Translations under genes and position numbers: made by a program
NCBI GenBank assembly: GCA_003255025.1
Contig: QANY01004032.1
Location: forward strand, 1,966,425 to 2,030,424
Direction of reading: 5' to 3'
Length of the DNA stretch: 64,000 bases
DNA from: Datisca glomerata
Taxonomy: Eukaryota; Streptophyta; Magnoliopsida; Cucurbitales; Datiscaceae
Shown here: one piece after another, positions 25,801 to 37,756 of the stretch
Layout of the letters: each line of letters starts with the position of its first letter
How positions within the stretch are numbered: the stretch's first letter is position 1
Notes under the pieces: generated by a model
What the model saw: only the letters and a program-made list of their open reading frames with translations
Told to the model about the DNA's origin: nothing
The model's database searches: none

Positions 25801-26126
25801 TATTAGTGTCTAGACCTGACATATCTCGGTAAGACCATGCAAATACGTCAATATACTATTTGAGTAAGTCAATTAATTGTCAACGACTTTGGCTTGTCAT
25901 AGAAGTGTTGATTTAGACTTCTTTCGTCTCTCCATCCAATCCCAAATCTATCACCTCCGTTAACTCTTGACATGGTTGATTTATTTTATCATCATCTTCT
26001 ACCATTCTTATAATTTACGGAGATGGTTCGAAATTATCCTCGTCACTTTCATCTGACTCTAAGCTAAGAATGAGATTGTCAAAGTTATTGCTTATGCTCT
26101 TGTTTTCAAAATCATTATTCTCGAAC
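22890..26126 (-). pseudogene. Element A pol: RT, RNase H, second RNase H, integrase (broken)
   Basis: Colinear with the intact pol of element B. Recognisable parts: the start of pol just below 26126, the RT with its active-site region near 25290, the RT end and its connection ('KVDPDKVRAIVDTPPP', 25149-24844), the RT-associated RNase H (about 24755-24555), the second, archaeal-type RNase H (24504-23908), and integrase (about 23850-22890) with a segment like 'PFSLVYGMEA' near 23110. Stops and frameshifts occur between nearly all segments, for instance at 24840, 24550 and 23900. The frame loses homology at about 22890, just after the 'AYDKK' position, so the integrase C-terminus is deleted. Confidence 0.85.
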
Positions 26127-26396
26127 CTGAATCAGATTATTGGATGGAAGGAAGGCGAGAAAAGAAAATAAACAATGCATGAGTGTGAGCAACATTTTAG
26201 AAATGGAAAAAAATAGACATAAAAGGAAGAACAAAAGGAACTCGAATTGTATTTATCATTAAAAAAATGAAATAAAATAAGTTTTTAGACTTTCATTCAA
26301 ATAGATGACATGCAACAGACGAGAACATAGGCCTATAACAATGAAATTCTTAAGGCATTGGGCAGAATCATTAGAATTTTGGCATGAACATATTAC
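26127..26396 (-). other. Intron between gag-pro and pol in element A
   Basis: On the minus strand the donor is CAAGA|GTAATATG and the acceptor is GATTCAG|GTTCGAG, 270 bp apart. The same borders occur in element B at 58585-58868. Its location between the protease/G-patch part and the RT part matches the intron described for Ogre elements. Confidence 0.72.
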
Positions 26397-29300
26397 TCTT
26401 GAAAATTTTCAAGAAGCACTGGTAGCTCGGTGACATCCCAATTATTAAGCTTATGATCTGAATCATATCAAGAAACCAAAAGTACTCTGTACTTATACTT
26501 GATGATTTTCCCAAGATTGTGGATATTGAAAGCTGGGCGATATCATCTTCAAGGTCGTGCTGCTCTACCGTAACCGGTTCTTGAGATGAAATTCCCCCAC
26601 TTCTGAAGGATTTAGAAATATGGGGTATGGTCGCCATTTCAATATCGAATTTTCTATTTTCGAGCCTAGCAATCCTCTTTTCTTTCTTTTGAGCTTCTAC
26701 TCTCCCTCTATCAGTCTTGGTCGATCTATATCCAAGCCCAATCCTTTGCTCATTCTTGTCTCACTCGATTAACTTATTTATGCCTTGATGCTTACCCCCG
26801 AGTCCTTTACCTGGCTTGTATCCCCCTTTATCATCAACTTTGCCACCATCTCGAGATGCTTTTGATAGACTTGATGTTGGAGCGAGTTTCCCACTAGCAA
26901 CAAATGTGGTGTTCGCAATATCAAATGATCGAAATGAGCACTCTAATGCTTCTTCTGCCGCCTCAACATATGGCATGGTAGCCGGCTCGGATACCAATTA
27001 ATCTTCTTCCCCATATATACAAATGATATTATGATCTATTATAAATTTTAGCTTTTGATGTAAGGAAGACGGTATTTCCCGGGCAGAGTGAATCCATGAT
27101 CGACCTAAAAGAAAACTGTATGCTGGATTTATGTCCATCACTTGAAAAACAATATTGAATAGGCATGGTCCGATTTGAATTTGTATCTCTATGTCTGCGA
27201 CTACTTCTTTTCAGGTACCGTCGAATGCTCTTACTATCATCATGCTCGGTCGCATATGTATCGCGTCCACAAGGAGCTTTGCTAGTGTGGATCTTGGCAT
27301 TACATTTAGAGACGAGCTGTTATCAATCAATACTTTTGCAACAACATTATCCCTACATTTCACAGATATATGTAGAGCTCTGGTGTGTCCAGTACCATCG
27401 GCATGGATTTCATCATATATGAAAGTGATAAAATTTGGTGCGGTAATATTTACAATAATTCCACTCAACTTTTCCACCGTAATGTCATGACAGACATATG
27501 CTTGATTCAAAACCTTCACTAATGCTTGGCGATGTGGTTTAGAATTCAGAAAGAGTGACAAGCCTCTGGCCATTTTCAAAACTTCTGGCGTGTAGCATCT
27601 GCCACTCCTCGTTATCCCACCTACTCCAGAAATATTAGTTACGGGGAGATCGAGGTCTGACGGATTTAGCACTTGAGTTTTGTTGTTACCACTTATAATG
27701 AGCTCATATCCGTACGTCCATAGTACTGCTCTTGAATCCTTGTAAGAAAACGCACCCGGTATTTGGATGGTGATGGGCATTAGAGCATAAGACGTAGTGG
27801 TGTGAGTTGACTTCTCCTCATAATGTATTGTGAGAGGTTTTGGGATATAGGACGACACTTCAACATTTACTTCAGATGATTCTTTAGTTATCATGAGGAC
27901 TAAAGAGTCATCTTCCTGGTATTCCATTTCTCCTTTATGACTTATTGTAAGTATTTTTGCATCCAACAACTTTTGCACTTCCATTCTAAAATCAACACAT
28001 TCCTCAATTGTACGCCTCGTAACATTCTTATGAAACAAACAATCAAAGTCATGCATATACTTTCTAGAAACGCCTTCATCCTCTAAGCGTGTTGGGTAGA
28101 TGTACCCTGCTTTAGAAAGAAGATGGAAAAGTATTTTCATTGACGTGCTCACATCTTTCACGTCCTTCTTTTCATATGAAAAATATTCCTCAATTGCATT
28201 TACGGTAGGATTCCCATGATTTGGTAGAGGGTTGGAATTGATATTTGGGTTCCCATTAGCTTTTCTGAAATTCAACCACCTAGCCTTGATCAATGCTTGC
28301 ACTCTACCTTTTAATGTCGTACAATTCTCAGTCGAATGTTCCACTGCCCCAGGATGATAATCACAACGAGCAGTCGCATCATACCACCTTGAGTATGGTG
28401 ATTGTAGAGGTTCATAAGGAATTGACATCAATTGATTATTCTGTATCAATTGTGGTAAGAGTTTTGTATATGACATGGGGATTGGATCATATTGGACAAA
28501 GCGTTGATTTCTATTTCTCCTCAGAGGTTGATCAGCCTGACTAACATTTTGCTGGTGAATCGGTGGTATAAAATTGGGTCTCGGGTTGTTTTGAAATGCT
28601 GATTGTTGAGAGTGATAATTATATGAAATTATCTTGAGGTATTTCTCACATATGGTGTAACAGATTTGGGCCCTTCACTATACTTTAGAAATCCTAGCCT
28701 CAGGTTTGCAGCTTGTGATGGGTACCTAAAATTGATTGTATGCACATCTCATTCTTTTCGCTTCAACGACGGCCCTTTTTTATGGATGATGATTATGTTA
28801 CGACTTCCAAAATTCCTCTATTTTTACCCCATATTCAATCCTTTTACCAATCACTATAATGTCAAAGAAGTTGTTTGAAGCATTTCCAATCATCCTATCA
28901 TTGAATGGAGATCTCAAGGTGTTGATAAACATTGCAGCCATCTCCTTTTCTGATAAGGGGGTGTACCTGAGCAGCTAATTCCCTCCACCTTTGCGCATAT
29001 TTTTTAAAGCCTTTAGTAGGCCTTTTCTCCATCCTTTGTAGATCCAGACAATCAGGAGCCTTGTCTATGTTGTACTTGTATTGTCTTAAAAAAGCATTAG
29101 CTAAATCTTTCCACCTCTGAATATGTTGGTTATCCAATTGGATATACCAGCGAGATGCAGCCCTCGTCAAGCTATCTTGAAAGAAATGAATCAGCAACTT
29201 ATCATCATTTGCACAAACAATCATATTTCTGCAATACATAATAAGGTGACTTCTCGGGCATGTACTGCAATCATATTTTTCAAACTCAGGTAGTTTGAAA

Positions 29301-29867
29301 TTGTGTGGGATGGTTACATCTGTGACTAAACATAATTGGGTGGCATCAATGGTACCACATACATATGACCTTTCAATGGTGCGTAATCTTTCATTTAAAA
29401 AGTCCAACTTATCTTTTAACAGTGGGCCTTCGCTTAGTTTAGTAACAGGCCTCTGCCCCTTTGGGTCATCAACATCGGGTATGATGATTGGCTCATTAAC
29501 GAGTTCGTCTTGTGGAGTGAAAGCTTGGTTGTGGCCAGGTGCCATCGTGGATGGGTTGAACCCAAATTTTCCTGTTTGATCATTTCTTGGACATTTGGAA
29601 ATGGATGATGTTGTATATTTACTGGTGGTGAAGCATGCTGAAAGTGGTCGGTCGGATGACGTTGATAGGTTGGAGTGAACCTATGAGGGTAAGGTGGAGT
29701 ATCGTTTGACAGTTGATTTTGTGATGGTTGAGCCCCTTGCATTTTTTCAAGATAGGCTTTCCCTTACTCACGGTGAGAAGTTCCAGGACTCTCACCATTT
29801 TCTCTTTCAGCTCCCTAATTTCTTCTTTCATTTCCTCTCATGATCGCTCTCTTTCTTGCTCGTCCAT
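26397..29867 (-). pseudogene. Element A gag-protease with G-patch-like segment (broken)
   Basis: Gag starts at ATG 29867-29865 but meets an in-frame TGA about ten codons on. The capsid-like part is open at 29545-28898, with 'AASRWYIQLDNQHI' and 'LDLQRMEKRPTKGF'. The next open stretch, 28476-27211 (421 codons), holds the variant knuckle C-x-Y-H-x-G-x-x-E-H-x-x-x-x-C and an aspartic protease start, D-N-S-S-S, where B has D-N-G-S-S. Further on, 26997-26761 contains the G-patch-like 'GGYKPGKGLGGKHQGI'. Frame changes separate these blocks. Element A retains gag sequence after 'LAAQVH' that B has lost. Confidence 0.82.
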
Positions 29868-30114
29868 GACCTTAACTTGAGCTCGCGTTCGATAGGGATG
29901 TCGGTGTTGACGGGCTATCTTTGAAAAGTTTTCTTAAATAAATAAAAATAAAACAATGAGATTGTAGATTTTGATAATGAAGAAGAATAAATAATAATAA
30001 TGAAAGTAAATTTATGCATGAGAAATGATATTGCGCAAAGTGAAAGTCCAAAAGTACTCAATTTCATTCAACTAGTAGAGCCATCCACTACATTTGAGTA
30101 TGTAGAAGTCAACT

Positions 30115-30957
30115 ACACTACTCCGCAATATGAGTTTATACAAAATGACCCAAATCTCTGTTGATTTCTTCCGAAAACTTAGACAAGTTCTCCCCATTAG
30201 GATGGATGGGCAAAACACTTTTTTTCAAAAATGATGCTTGTTTCGCCAAATTGCTTGCTCTCACAGCCACGCCTTTGAGCCATTCCATAGCTTGCCAATT
30301 TCTCTATCATGTTCTGATGCGCTCTAACTTGAAGCTCAAGGCTTGCAATGACTTTCAATAGTTATTCACTATCATTTGGTGACGCGGTCTTCTTGACTTT
30401 TTGATTCTCTAAATCAACTTGTAAATTATCAGCGATTCGTCGGAATAAGTCATATTGTCTTTCTAACTCAACGATGTACGCATTCTTCTTATCGACAGCT
30501 CCCTTATCCTATTCTAAAACATCTTGTACAAGCTTATTTTTCCTTTCTAGCTTCATGATTCAATCCTCTTGTTCATAGATTACCCCTTACAAATTCTGAT
30601 TGTCCTTTGCCATCTTTCTAATTTTGTTGTTTAGTTTGCGAGTTCAGTTCCCAACTCTAAGTTTTTCCGCTTAAGATATTCTTGATCCTTAACCTTGTTT
30701 CTCAAATATTTGGGTTATTTTTCAACTTCGATCCTATGTTTGCCAAACAAATTCATCTCGACTGTTGGACGTCTGTAATATTCCAAGAGAGCAAAATTCT
30801 TTTGACACTCCTCATATAACTCATCCCGTTCCTCCTTTTTAACAATCTCCCGATGAGCTTCCGCTAACTTGTGTGATTGTAAATCCTCAACTGGTAAGGA
30901 AATAGTTACTTCATTTGAAAGATCCTGCTGAAATAGCAAAAGCTTATTTTCCTCCAA
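30115..30957 (-). pseudogene. Element A ORF1, coiled-coil part (truncated)
   Basis: Matches the second half of element B ORF1. The open piece 30957-30715 includes 'EERDELYEECQK' and the rest, down to 30115, continues in broken frames with heptad-like K/E/L patterns. The N-terminal globular half, the leader and the 5' LTR are absent because homology stops at the junction with the pararetrovirus sequence. Confidence 0.75.
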
Positions 30958-31980
30958 ATTTCCTCTTTATCCCTGGTCACAAGGACAAAACTCTCAGTTT
31001 CTATAGAGATATTCTCTTAGAAATAAAATATATTAATATTAGCCCAATCAAAATTTCTGAAAGAAGGATCCTCTATTATTCATTCTATGTTCTCAAAATC
31101 ATAATCATGATGGTCTCAAAATTCTTTCAAATAAAAAAAATAATATTATTATTTGACTATATTGATGCTTGACACATGATTTTCCTACATCAAAATAATG
31201 ATTTTTCCAACTCTCAATTTTTAAATTTTGATCAAAATTTCAAAATTAGTTTTCAAAATTGGTTCTTAAGATGGTGGTCCATTCATGGTCCTATCTTAGA
31301 AATTTTTCCAATTGATTTTGAACAATATTTCAATTTATTTTTAAATGTTTACATGCCCTCACCAATTGAGGCCTCATTTCCTTAAATACTTTACTTTTCA
31401 AATAAATACAAAACACCTTGGATCTTTAACTGACAGTACTCAATTGAAATGGAATCATCACCAGAGGATATTATATTATATGGTGGAATAAATTCAATAC
31501 CCAAAAAATAATTGTCTCCATCAACCACGAATTCGCTAACATCCATCCCAATATGAAACTGATAAATCCTCTTGCCAAAGCTCCATTAAAAATTAATTAT
31601 CCAAATGACCTAAATTCAAAAATTAAACCATCCACTTCAAATTCATCCAAAAAATCAATACCCGAATCCAAACCCACTTCAAAAGGTAAATCAAAAGTCA
31701 CAAAACCTAAATCTAAAATTAAGCAAGAATTAATCCAGAAAATGCTTCTCCTTTTAGACAATAATAATTTCGATTCTGAATCATCTGTAGATTCAAGTTA
31801 CCCAACTAAACCAGAAATTCAAAAAGCAATCATTCAGAAAGGCTAGCCCTCAACAATTAAAGGACCAAAGTACTCAAAAAGCTCAAATTTTACCTAAATG
31901 GACTTATGATTCGTCTCAAGGTTTTCAAGACCCATTTGATAATATCAATCTCAATGATGATGAATAAATTTAGATCAATC
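30930..31980 (+). pseudogene. Pararetrovirus downstream-ORF remnant
   Basis: Three separated open stretches (30915-31172, 31176-31385, 31553-31846) run in one direction. The second holds aromatic-rich 'WFLRWWSIHGPILEIFP', a pattern I associate with the end ORF of endogenous caulimovirids. The third is a K/S/P-rich linker followed by an acidic tail ending at about 31968. Function of this ORF in the family is not established. Stops and frameshifts separate the blocks. Confidence 0.55.
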
Positions 31981-32279
31981 AGTGAATGAATAGAAGAATT
32001 TATACTTGACAAAATGCCAAAATTGAAATAATCAAGAAATAAAAAATCAAGATATATTACGATGATTCTCTAGCATAATGCAACAGTCATGATGACTTTC
32101 AAAATAATCAATTATGACTTCTCCAACAATGAATCAATATTCAAGACACAAAAGTCCAAGATAGCAATTATCAAGGTTTGGAAAAAATGATTCCAATATA
32201 TAACAATAGTTACAATGCCTTTTCAAGACAACAATCACGACTAAAGCAATAATGAACACAAAGTCCAAGATTACGATTA

Positions 32280-32470
32280 TCAAGGGATCTTTGTAATTTA
32301 TATTTTTCTGTAATTATTGTACTAGTTGTCAAATAATTAGGCAACTATTTGTCTTTTTTCTTTTAGTCAAAATTAGAAATGTAAGATGTTTTTACTTCTA
32401 TAGATAGAATAGTGCGGGTAAGTGATAAGTTCCTAGTGAACTTCACTTTTCTTGCCTATAGATAGGTTTC
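32280..32470 (+). promoter_or_regulatory. Pararetrovirus promoter-like stretch
   Basis: Intergenic sequence after the downstream ORF. CTATAGATAGG at 32457-32467 occupies the place of the TATA box, with an activator-like AT-rich stretch before it. The leader starts immediately downstream. Role is inferred from position in the viral layout; the TATA-like word is imperfect. Confidence 0.4.
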
Positions 32471-32484
32471 CCTCTCACATTTGT

Positions 32485-33440
32485 CACTCTTAACAGTTTT
32501 GAGAGAAAACTTGTTTTGAAAACAAAACATTCTTCTTCCTCCTCTTTTGAAATCTTTCTTCTTTCTTTTCAACATTAATTAGTGAGCGGAAGCCCCAATT
32601 AATTGTTGCAAATTAGTTTTCTTCAATACATGTAAGTTTTATTGTTGCTTAATTACTTACTTGAATAATTATTTTTATTTAATTTGACTCTTCACCCAAG
32701 TGGTTGGTTATTTTTATGCTTGATTATTTCTCTATAATATTTGATTTTCTAATCTGTGAATCTGACGTATAAGTTTCTATTAGGTTTACTCCATGCACCC
32801 CAATAAGACCTCTTAGAGGCATAAATCCTGAGGGTAGGGTAGCTGTAGGGGCAAAGGAGAGAAGAATGACTTCATAAGAGGTTGTAGAACTTGTTTTCCA
32901 CTCTTAACAATTTTGAGAGAAAATATTGTTTTGAAAACAAATCATTCTTCTTTCTCCTCTTTTGTAATCTTTCTTCTTCTTCGTCAAGGGGGAATTAATT
33001 GTTATAAAATAATTTTCACAACCTGTAAGTTTTCTCTTCAATAAACAATTTTACTTGTTTCCATACCCTGCATTTAAATACTTAAATTATACATAATTCT
33101 GCATCTTTTGGTATCCGAGCCAAACCTGGTAAGGTAGTTTACTGTTTAATTTAATATCTACTTAATTATTGTTATTCTCCGCCTAAGTGACTAGTTCTTG
33201 TTGCTATTATTAATTAATTGCTTACTTGAATAATTATTTTTATTTCATGTGACTCTCTGCCTAAGTGGTTGATTATTTTTATGCTTGATTATTTTTCTGT
33301 AATCTTTGATTTTTTAAATCTGTGAATCTGACGTATCAGTTTCTAATAGATTTAATTCAGGCACCCCAATAAGACATTTTAAATATGAAAATCCTGAGAG
33401 AAGGGTAGTTGTCGAGGCAAATAGGAGAAGATTGACTTCT
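32485..33440 (+). repeat. Duplicated pararetrovirus leader and polyprotein start
   Basis: Two diverged copies follow each other: 32485-32890 and 32895-33440. Shared blocks include 'aacaattttgagagaaaa' at about 32495 and 32906, 'tgcttgattattt' at 32718 and 33281, and 'caccccaataagac' at about 32797 and 33362. The second copy has roughly 140 extra bases in the middle, including the primer site; the first copy lacks them. Both copies run into the same N-terminal coding sequence, and only the second continues to the movement-protein region. Confidence 0.75.
33109..33121 (+). other. tRNA-Met primer-binding site of the pararetrovirus
   Basis: TGGTATCCGAGCC differs by one base from TGGTATCAGAGCC, the complement of the plant initiator tRNA-Met 3' end used by Caulimoviridae to prime minus-strand DNA. 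Its place in a leader, upstream of the polyprotein start, supports the assignment. Confidence 0.75.
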
Positions 33441-33566
33441 CAAGAGATTGTAGAAGTCATAGCAGGTTTGAAAATCGAATTACATGATGAAATTTTTAAC
33501 ATAAGAATAATTTAGTTATTTTGAGCAATGAGTAGGATCATTTAGAAGTAATTCTTTTTTAGCAAT

Positions 33567-34380
33567 ATGTCTACAATAAATACAATACCAGACATAATTA
33601 ATGAAGAACATTTTGGATACTTAGCAGATGATCAAGTAGATCATAGTGTATGGAATATATCCAAATTTCCTAGTAAAGAAATTTATAAATCAACATGGTC
33701 TATTGCTTTCTTCAAGCCTCAGTATCATGTAAAAATAATTGAAAAAAATATGCTCTTGGGAAAGTGCATGAAACTTGTCAATTAATTTCTCCTAATGCAA
33801 TCAAACATCACATTGAAGAAGGATATAATTTCATTCACTTTGGTTTAGTTTAAATTAGAGTTAAACCACTCAAAAAGAGAGGCCTAAATACCCATATGTG
33901 GTTAGTCTTGTGACATGCAAGATTTATAAATTTTAATGATAGTATTTTAAGATTAATTGAATCTGAACTTTGTAATGGTCCAATCCAGCTTGATTATTTA
34001 TCAAAATTGTCTGTTAGTTCAACATACCCACATATTCTTAAATCTTTAACTTTGAATATCAAAACTTGTGGTTACCAAATCCTTGAAGGTGCCCAACCCC
34101 TAGCATTGATTTTTAAAATACATTACAAAGTAATCAAAATCCAATATGAATTTTCAAGCCATCAATAGGAGTCTAAAAAATCAAATCCTTTTGATACAAT
34201 CTACCCAAAGTAATGCTAATATTAGAGTTCCTAAAATTATTAGGTGGTCTGATATTACTTTGCCTATAAATTGACTTTTAACTAATGAAAGCCAACCCAC
34301 TCTAATTCAATGTCCAATTGAATATATTAATTATATCCAGCAGTACATGGATGATACTGTTAAAAATAATTTCTAATATT
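33567..34380 (+). pseudogene. Pararetrovirus movement-protein region (broken)
   Basis: Open for 72 codons from 33567, then continuing in other frames to about 34380. Small blocks typical of the caulimovirid cell-to-cell movement protein are visible, such as an 'EEGYNFIHFGLV' segment near 33810-33845 and, after it, an 'L-x-x-R-G-L-N-T' segment. The product in living relatives forms tubules through plasmodesmata. Here stops occur at 33783, near 33851 and 33911, and beyond, so nothing functional can be made. Confidence 0.78.
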
Positions 34381-34599
34381 CAGTCCTAATCCATAAATTA
34401 GGGAGTTAGCCAGTCAAGCACTCCTAGGAATTCCTTTTCTGAATCCACTGTCAATAATAGTCATGATCTTAGAATCCATCAATTGGTACAAGTATTAAAA
34501 AATATAAAAAATAAAAATTTTAAGACTCAAAAGAATAGCCACAAATTCTCAAGTCAGTCAACCAATCTTTGATAATAAGACTGAATAATCTAACGAAAT

Positions 34600-36695
34600 A
34601 GAATATCTAACTGAATCTGATTTTTAAAGAGCCTTACCTCTTGTGAATCCCCAACTTTTAGTTTTAAATTTAGGCACCCTAAGCTAAGAATACGAGCCTG
34701 ATTGGGAGGGTTTAACCCAATACATGAATGACATAACCAATCACAATACATGTAATAGGATTAAAGAGACATACAATATGGATCCAAGAAAACTTATCCT
34801 TGCTCAATGAAGGCGTTTATGCAAGAATTTAGAGTTGATTTCCTCGATTATATCGAGAATATTTACGAAAAAAATATTAAAGTAATTTCTAAGACCAAAT
34901 AGGTCAAGGAAGACTCCAGTTGTGTGACTGCTAGCCATCCCCCACCTGAGAAAATTATAATTAATCATAAAAATTCTTTAATCACTACTTCTCCTTATAA
35001 GATTTCAAAGGAAGAAGAACCCAATAAAAAGTTCTTGAACTACTTGATTACACTAATCAAAGTTTAATAACAATAGGTAAACAAATTAGGTAAATTGAGA
35101 ATAAAGTTGATGATCTTTATGAACCTAAAAGTAATTAATCTCTAAAAGAAACCCTTTTAATAAATCTTTCAGACAAAACCACTCTAAATATTATTCCACT
35201 CAATTAAAAGATTGATAAAATGCATCAAGAATTGAAGAATAAATCTGTTGAGGCATCTTCTTCTATTAAGGTAATTAACCGAGACAGTAGTTCTAAATTA
35301 GAAAGCCGTAGGTGAGATTCTACCCATGAATCATCCATAATCCATGAATATTCAAATATCCAAGATATTGAAGAAAAATTTAAAAATTTAAAAATTAAAG
35401 AACTGGAAAGGAAGTGGCATAAAAAGCCTATTCCTCTTGATATTTAAATGATTGAATCTTCTTTAGCTAGTCAATTTTCTGTTTCTGCAGAAAAATTATA
35501 TGAATGAAATATTGATAGTCTTTGAACATGAACTACTCAACAAATTATAACACATGGCCATGATAGCCAACAGTTGCATCACCACACACAATTTACCTCA
35601 CAATGAGGTAATAAAACTTTTAGTTACAAGATTCACATGAATGCTTCATTCCTGGTGGGAGAAACATCTCACTAAAGAATCTAAAAATACCATCCTTACA
35701 ACAATAAAGATTGATGCTGAAGGAACCCCAATCTTTGGAGAAGATCAGCAAAACAATGCCTGATGCTATTAATATACTCTTTTACACAATAATTAAACAT
35801 TTATTTGGGACGCCAAGTAACGTTGCTTCGCATATCTGCGACCAATTATCCAATCTTGGATGACCCTAAGTGACTCTGACTAGTACAAAAATATATTTTT
35901 GTCTAGAGTAATGTTTAGGGTGTTAGTAATCAGCTCTTTTGGAAAGAAAAATTCATAAATGGCTTACCAAATTTGTTTGCCCACAAAATTAGAATAGTCT
36001 TTAGTGATGACCAGAAAATATAAACTATAATAGTCTCACCTACGGTACAATTATTACTACAATATAAAATGTCTAAGAATGTGTATAGACCTGAAAATTA
36101 ATAAATAAATTAAAAAGGAAAAGAAAACTGCCAAAACGAATTAGACAATTTTTGTGAGTAATATGGATTACCTACTATTTCTAATTCCTAAAAGAATAGG
36201 AAAAATTTCCATCTTAATACTAGAAGAATTTACAAATCTTATTGGAAAAAATACCACAAACATAAAAATAAAAATTTGGACAAATGCTTTTCTAAGAATA
36301 AAAATTATTCAAGAAAAAAATTCAAATTTATTGACAAAAGTAAAATTAAGTGTTTTAAATGTGCCAGGAATGGTCATTTATCCAATACTTGCCGTGAAAA
36401 AATTAAAATTAATCAATTAAAAATCTTTGACGAAGAAAAACAAGAATTGTTTAGAATTATAGAATTGATAAATTATTATGAACGTAATAATGAAGATTTA
36501 GGAGAATTTGAATTGCCTGAATCTGACGAATCAAACTCTTCAAGTTTTGACTGTGACTCTCTTAATATCTCTATGGGGTGCAAGGATAGCTGTTGTCAGA
36601 AAATTATTAATGTTTTAAATGAAAATGTAGAAGAAGAAAATCTTTTGTTAGTTTTAATTAGTAAAATTGAAAATCCTGAATTAAAACAAGAATAG
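34600..36695 (+). pseudogene. Pararetrovirus coat-protein region with zinc knuckle (broken)
   Basis: Fragments of a capsid polyprotein run through several frames. The clearest is the last (36276-36695, 139 codons). It has a basic stretch, then a CCHC knuckle C-F-K-C-A-R-N-G-H-L-S-N-T-C at about 36349-36390, then an acidic, serine-rich tail. This basic-knuckle-acidic order is typical of caulimovirid coat proteins, which package the genome. Upstream (34600-35300) a K/E-rich segment is interrupted repeatedly. The frame ends at 36692 with TAG, and protease/RT coding does not follow. Confidence 0.75.
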
Positions 36696-36720
36696 CTTGA
36701 GAAACTTTGGAAGGTAAAAT

Positions 36721-36960
36721 GATTGGGGAGGAGAATTCAGACCATTACTACATATCGTAACACAAGTTGGTATCATCTTTAGGCATCCATGCCCTTACAC
36801 GCATGCACAAAATTGAAAAATAGAAAGGAAGCATTGACACGTCACTGAAAAAGAACTATCCCTGCTTGCTCATGTAAAATTACCCTTAAAATTCTAGTGG
36901 GAGGCTTAATTAATATCATTCCTACTCCCTATTCTGTCAAGTAAGAGCCCCTGTGAAAAA
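36721..36960. other. Junction region, unassigned
   Basis: Sequence between the pararetrovirus and the next copia fragment. I recognise no coding frame, terminal repeat or target duplication here. Confidence 0.4.
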
Positions 36961-37756
36961 GTGTTATGCAAGTCACCCAACTACAATAACTTTAAAAATT
37001 TTAGTTGCACTTGCTTCCATTTTTTTTGACCTTATAGCAAACACAAATTTGAATTTCACACCAAGAACTGTGCTTTTTCTAGGATATAGTCCTTCATACA
37101 TAAGATACATTTATCTAGAACCATCTTAAAATAAAATGTATCTATTTTATTTGTCATATTCAATGAACATGAACTTCGTTACAGTGATATATTATCTGCT
37201 CATTCCGTTACAGTGATTTTACGCTATCTTAAAGGCACTCCACAAAATGGACTCTTCTTCTCTCCATCTTCAAGACTCACTATCGAAAGCTACTCTGATG
37301 TAGATTGGGCAATTCCTCTAGATGATAGAAAATCAACCAATGGATTCTGTGTTTATCTTGGTAGAAACTTAATAAATTGGAGCTGTAGGAAATAATATGT
37401 GGTTGCATGATTCAGTACAACGGCAAAATCTCAAGCCTTATCCTTTGCTTGCATTGAAATTTTATGGCTTTTCTTACTCTTCAACGAGCTAAAACTTATT
37501 TATCCACCAGCCCTTTGGTGTAATAATCACAGTGCTCTCTCATTGGATTCCATTCCTATATTTCACTCTCACACGAAACACATTAAACTTGATGTTCATT
37601 TTATACGAGAGACAATTCTCTCCAAAGTTTTAGAAGTAAGATATGTGCCATCAACTTCTCAACTAGCTGTATCATGACAAACCCCTGGCTCTTGCCTCAT
37701 TCAGCTCTTTCATTCCAAGCTCAATGGTCACTCCCCCCATTTCACTTGAGGGCGAT
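36960..37756 (+). pseudogene. Ty1/copia fragment: integrase tail joined to RNase H (copia-3)
   Basis: At about 37045-37110 the frame reads like the end of copia integrase ('KFEFH...LGYSPS'). About 100 bases later it enters the RNase H at 'ILRYLKGTPQNGLFF' (37213 onward), with 'SYSDVDWA' and 'DDRKSTNGFCVYLG'. The whole RT is deleted between them. The RNase H continues in a second frame through 'HSHTKHIKLDVHFIRE' near 37570 and ends before the purine tract at 37744-37755. Several stops are present, such as after 37393. Confidence 0.82.

Larger units (their letters stand above)
20890..30957 (-). mobile_element. Ty3/gypsy element of the Tat/Ogre lineage, decayed (element A)
   Basis: Reading on the minus strand: ORF1 C-terminal coiled coil (30957-30115), gag (29867 downward), variant knuckle and protease (28476-27130), G-patch-like segment (about 26840-26690), intron (26396-26127), pol (26126-22890), then a 3' region and LTR ending at 20890. 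It is colinear with element B at 51.3-64 kb, which identifies all parts. It is broken by many stops and frameshifts. The 5' LTR, primer site and the first part of ORF1 are missing, replaced by the pararetrovirus fragment at about 30930-30957. The 3' part of integrase is also deleted near 22890. Confidence 0.88.
30930..36720 (+). mobile_element. Endogenous pararetrovirus (Caulimoviridae) fragment
   Basis: The order of parts fits a linearised piece of an integrated plant pararetrovirus. It runs from the end of a downstream ORF (30930-31980), through an intergenic/promoter-like stretch (about 32000-32480) and a leader with a tRNA-Met primer site (33109-33121), to the start of the main polyprotein (about 33330), a movement-protein region (33567-34380) and a coat-protein region ending in a zinc knuckle (34600-36695). 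Protease and reverse transcriptase, expected next, are absent. Every reading frame has many stops and frameshifts, so this is an old, non-functional copy. The layout suggests a florendovirus- or petuvirus-like lineage, but without the RT the genus is open. Confidence 0.82.

Noticed and set aside
33109..33121. Primer site as evidence for another LTR retrotransposon at 33 kb
   Set aside because: No LTR end (CA) precedes it, and it lies in a leader before movement-protein coding, which fits a pararetrovirus better.
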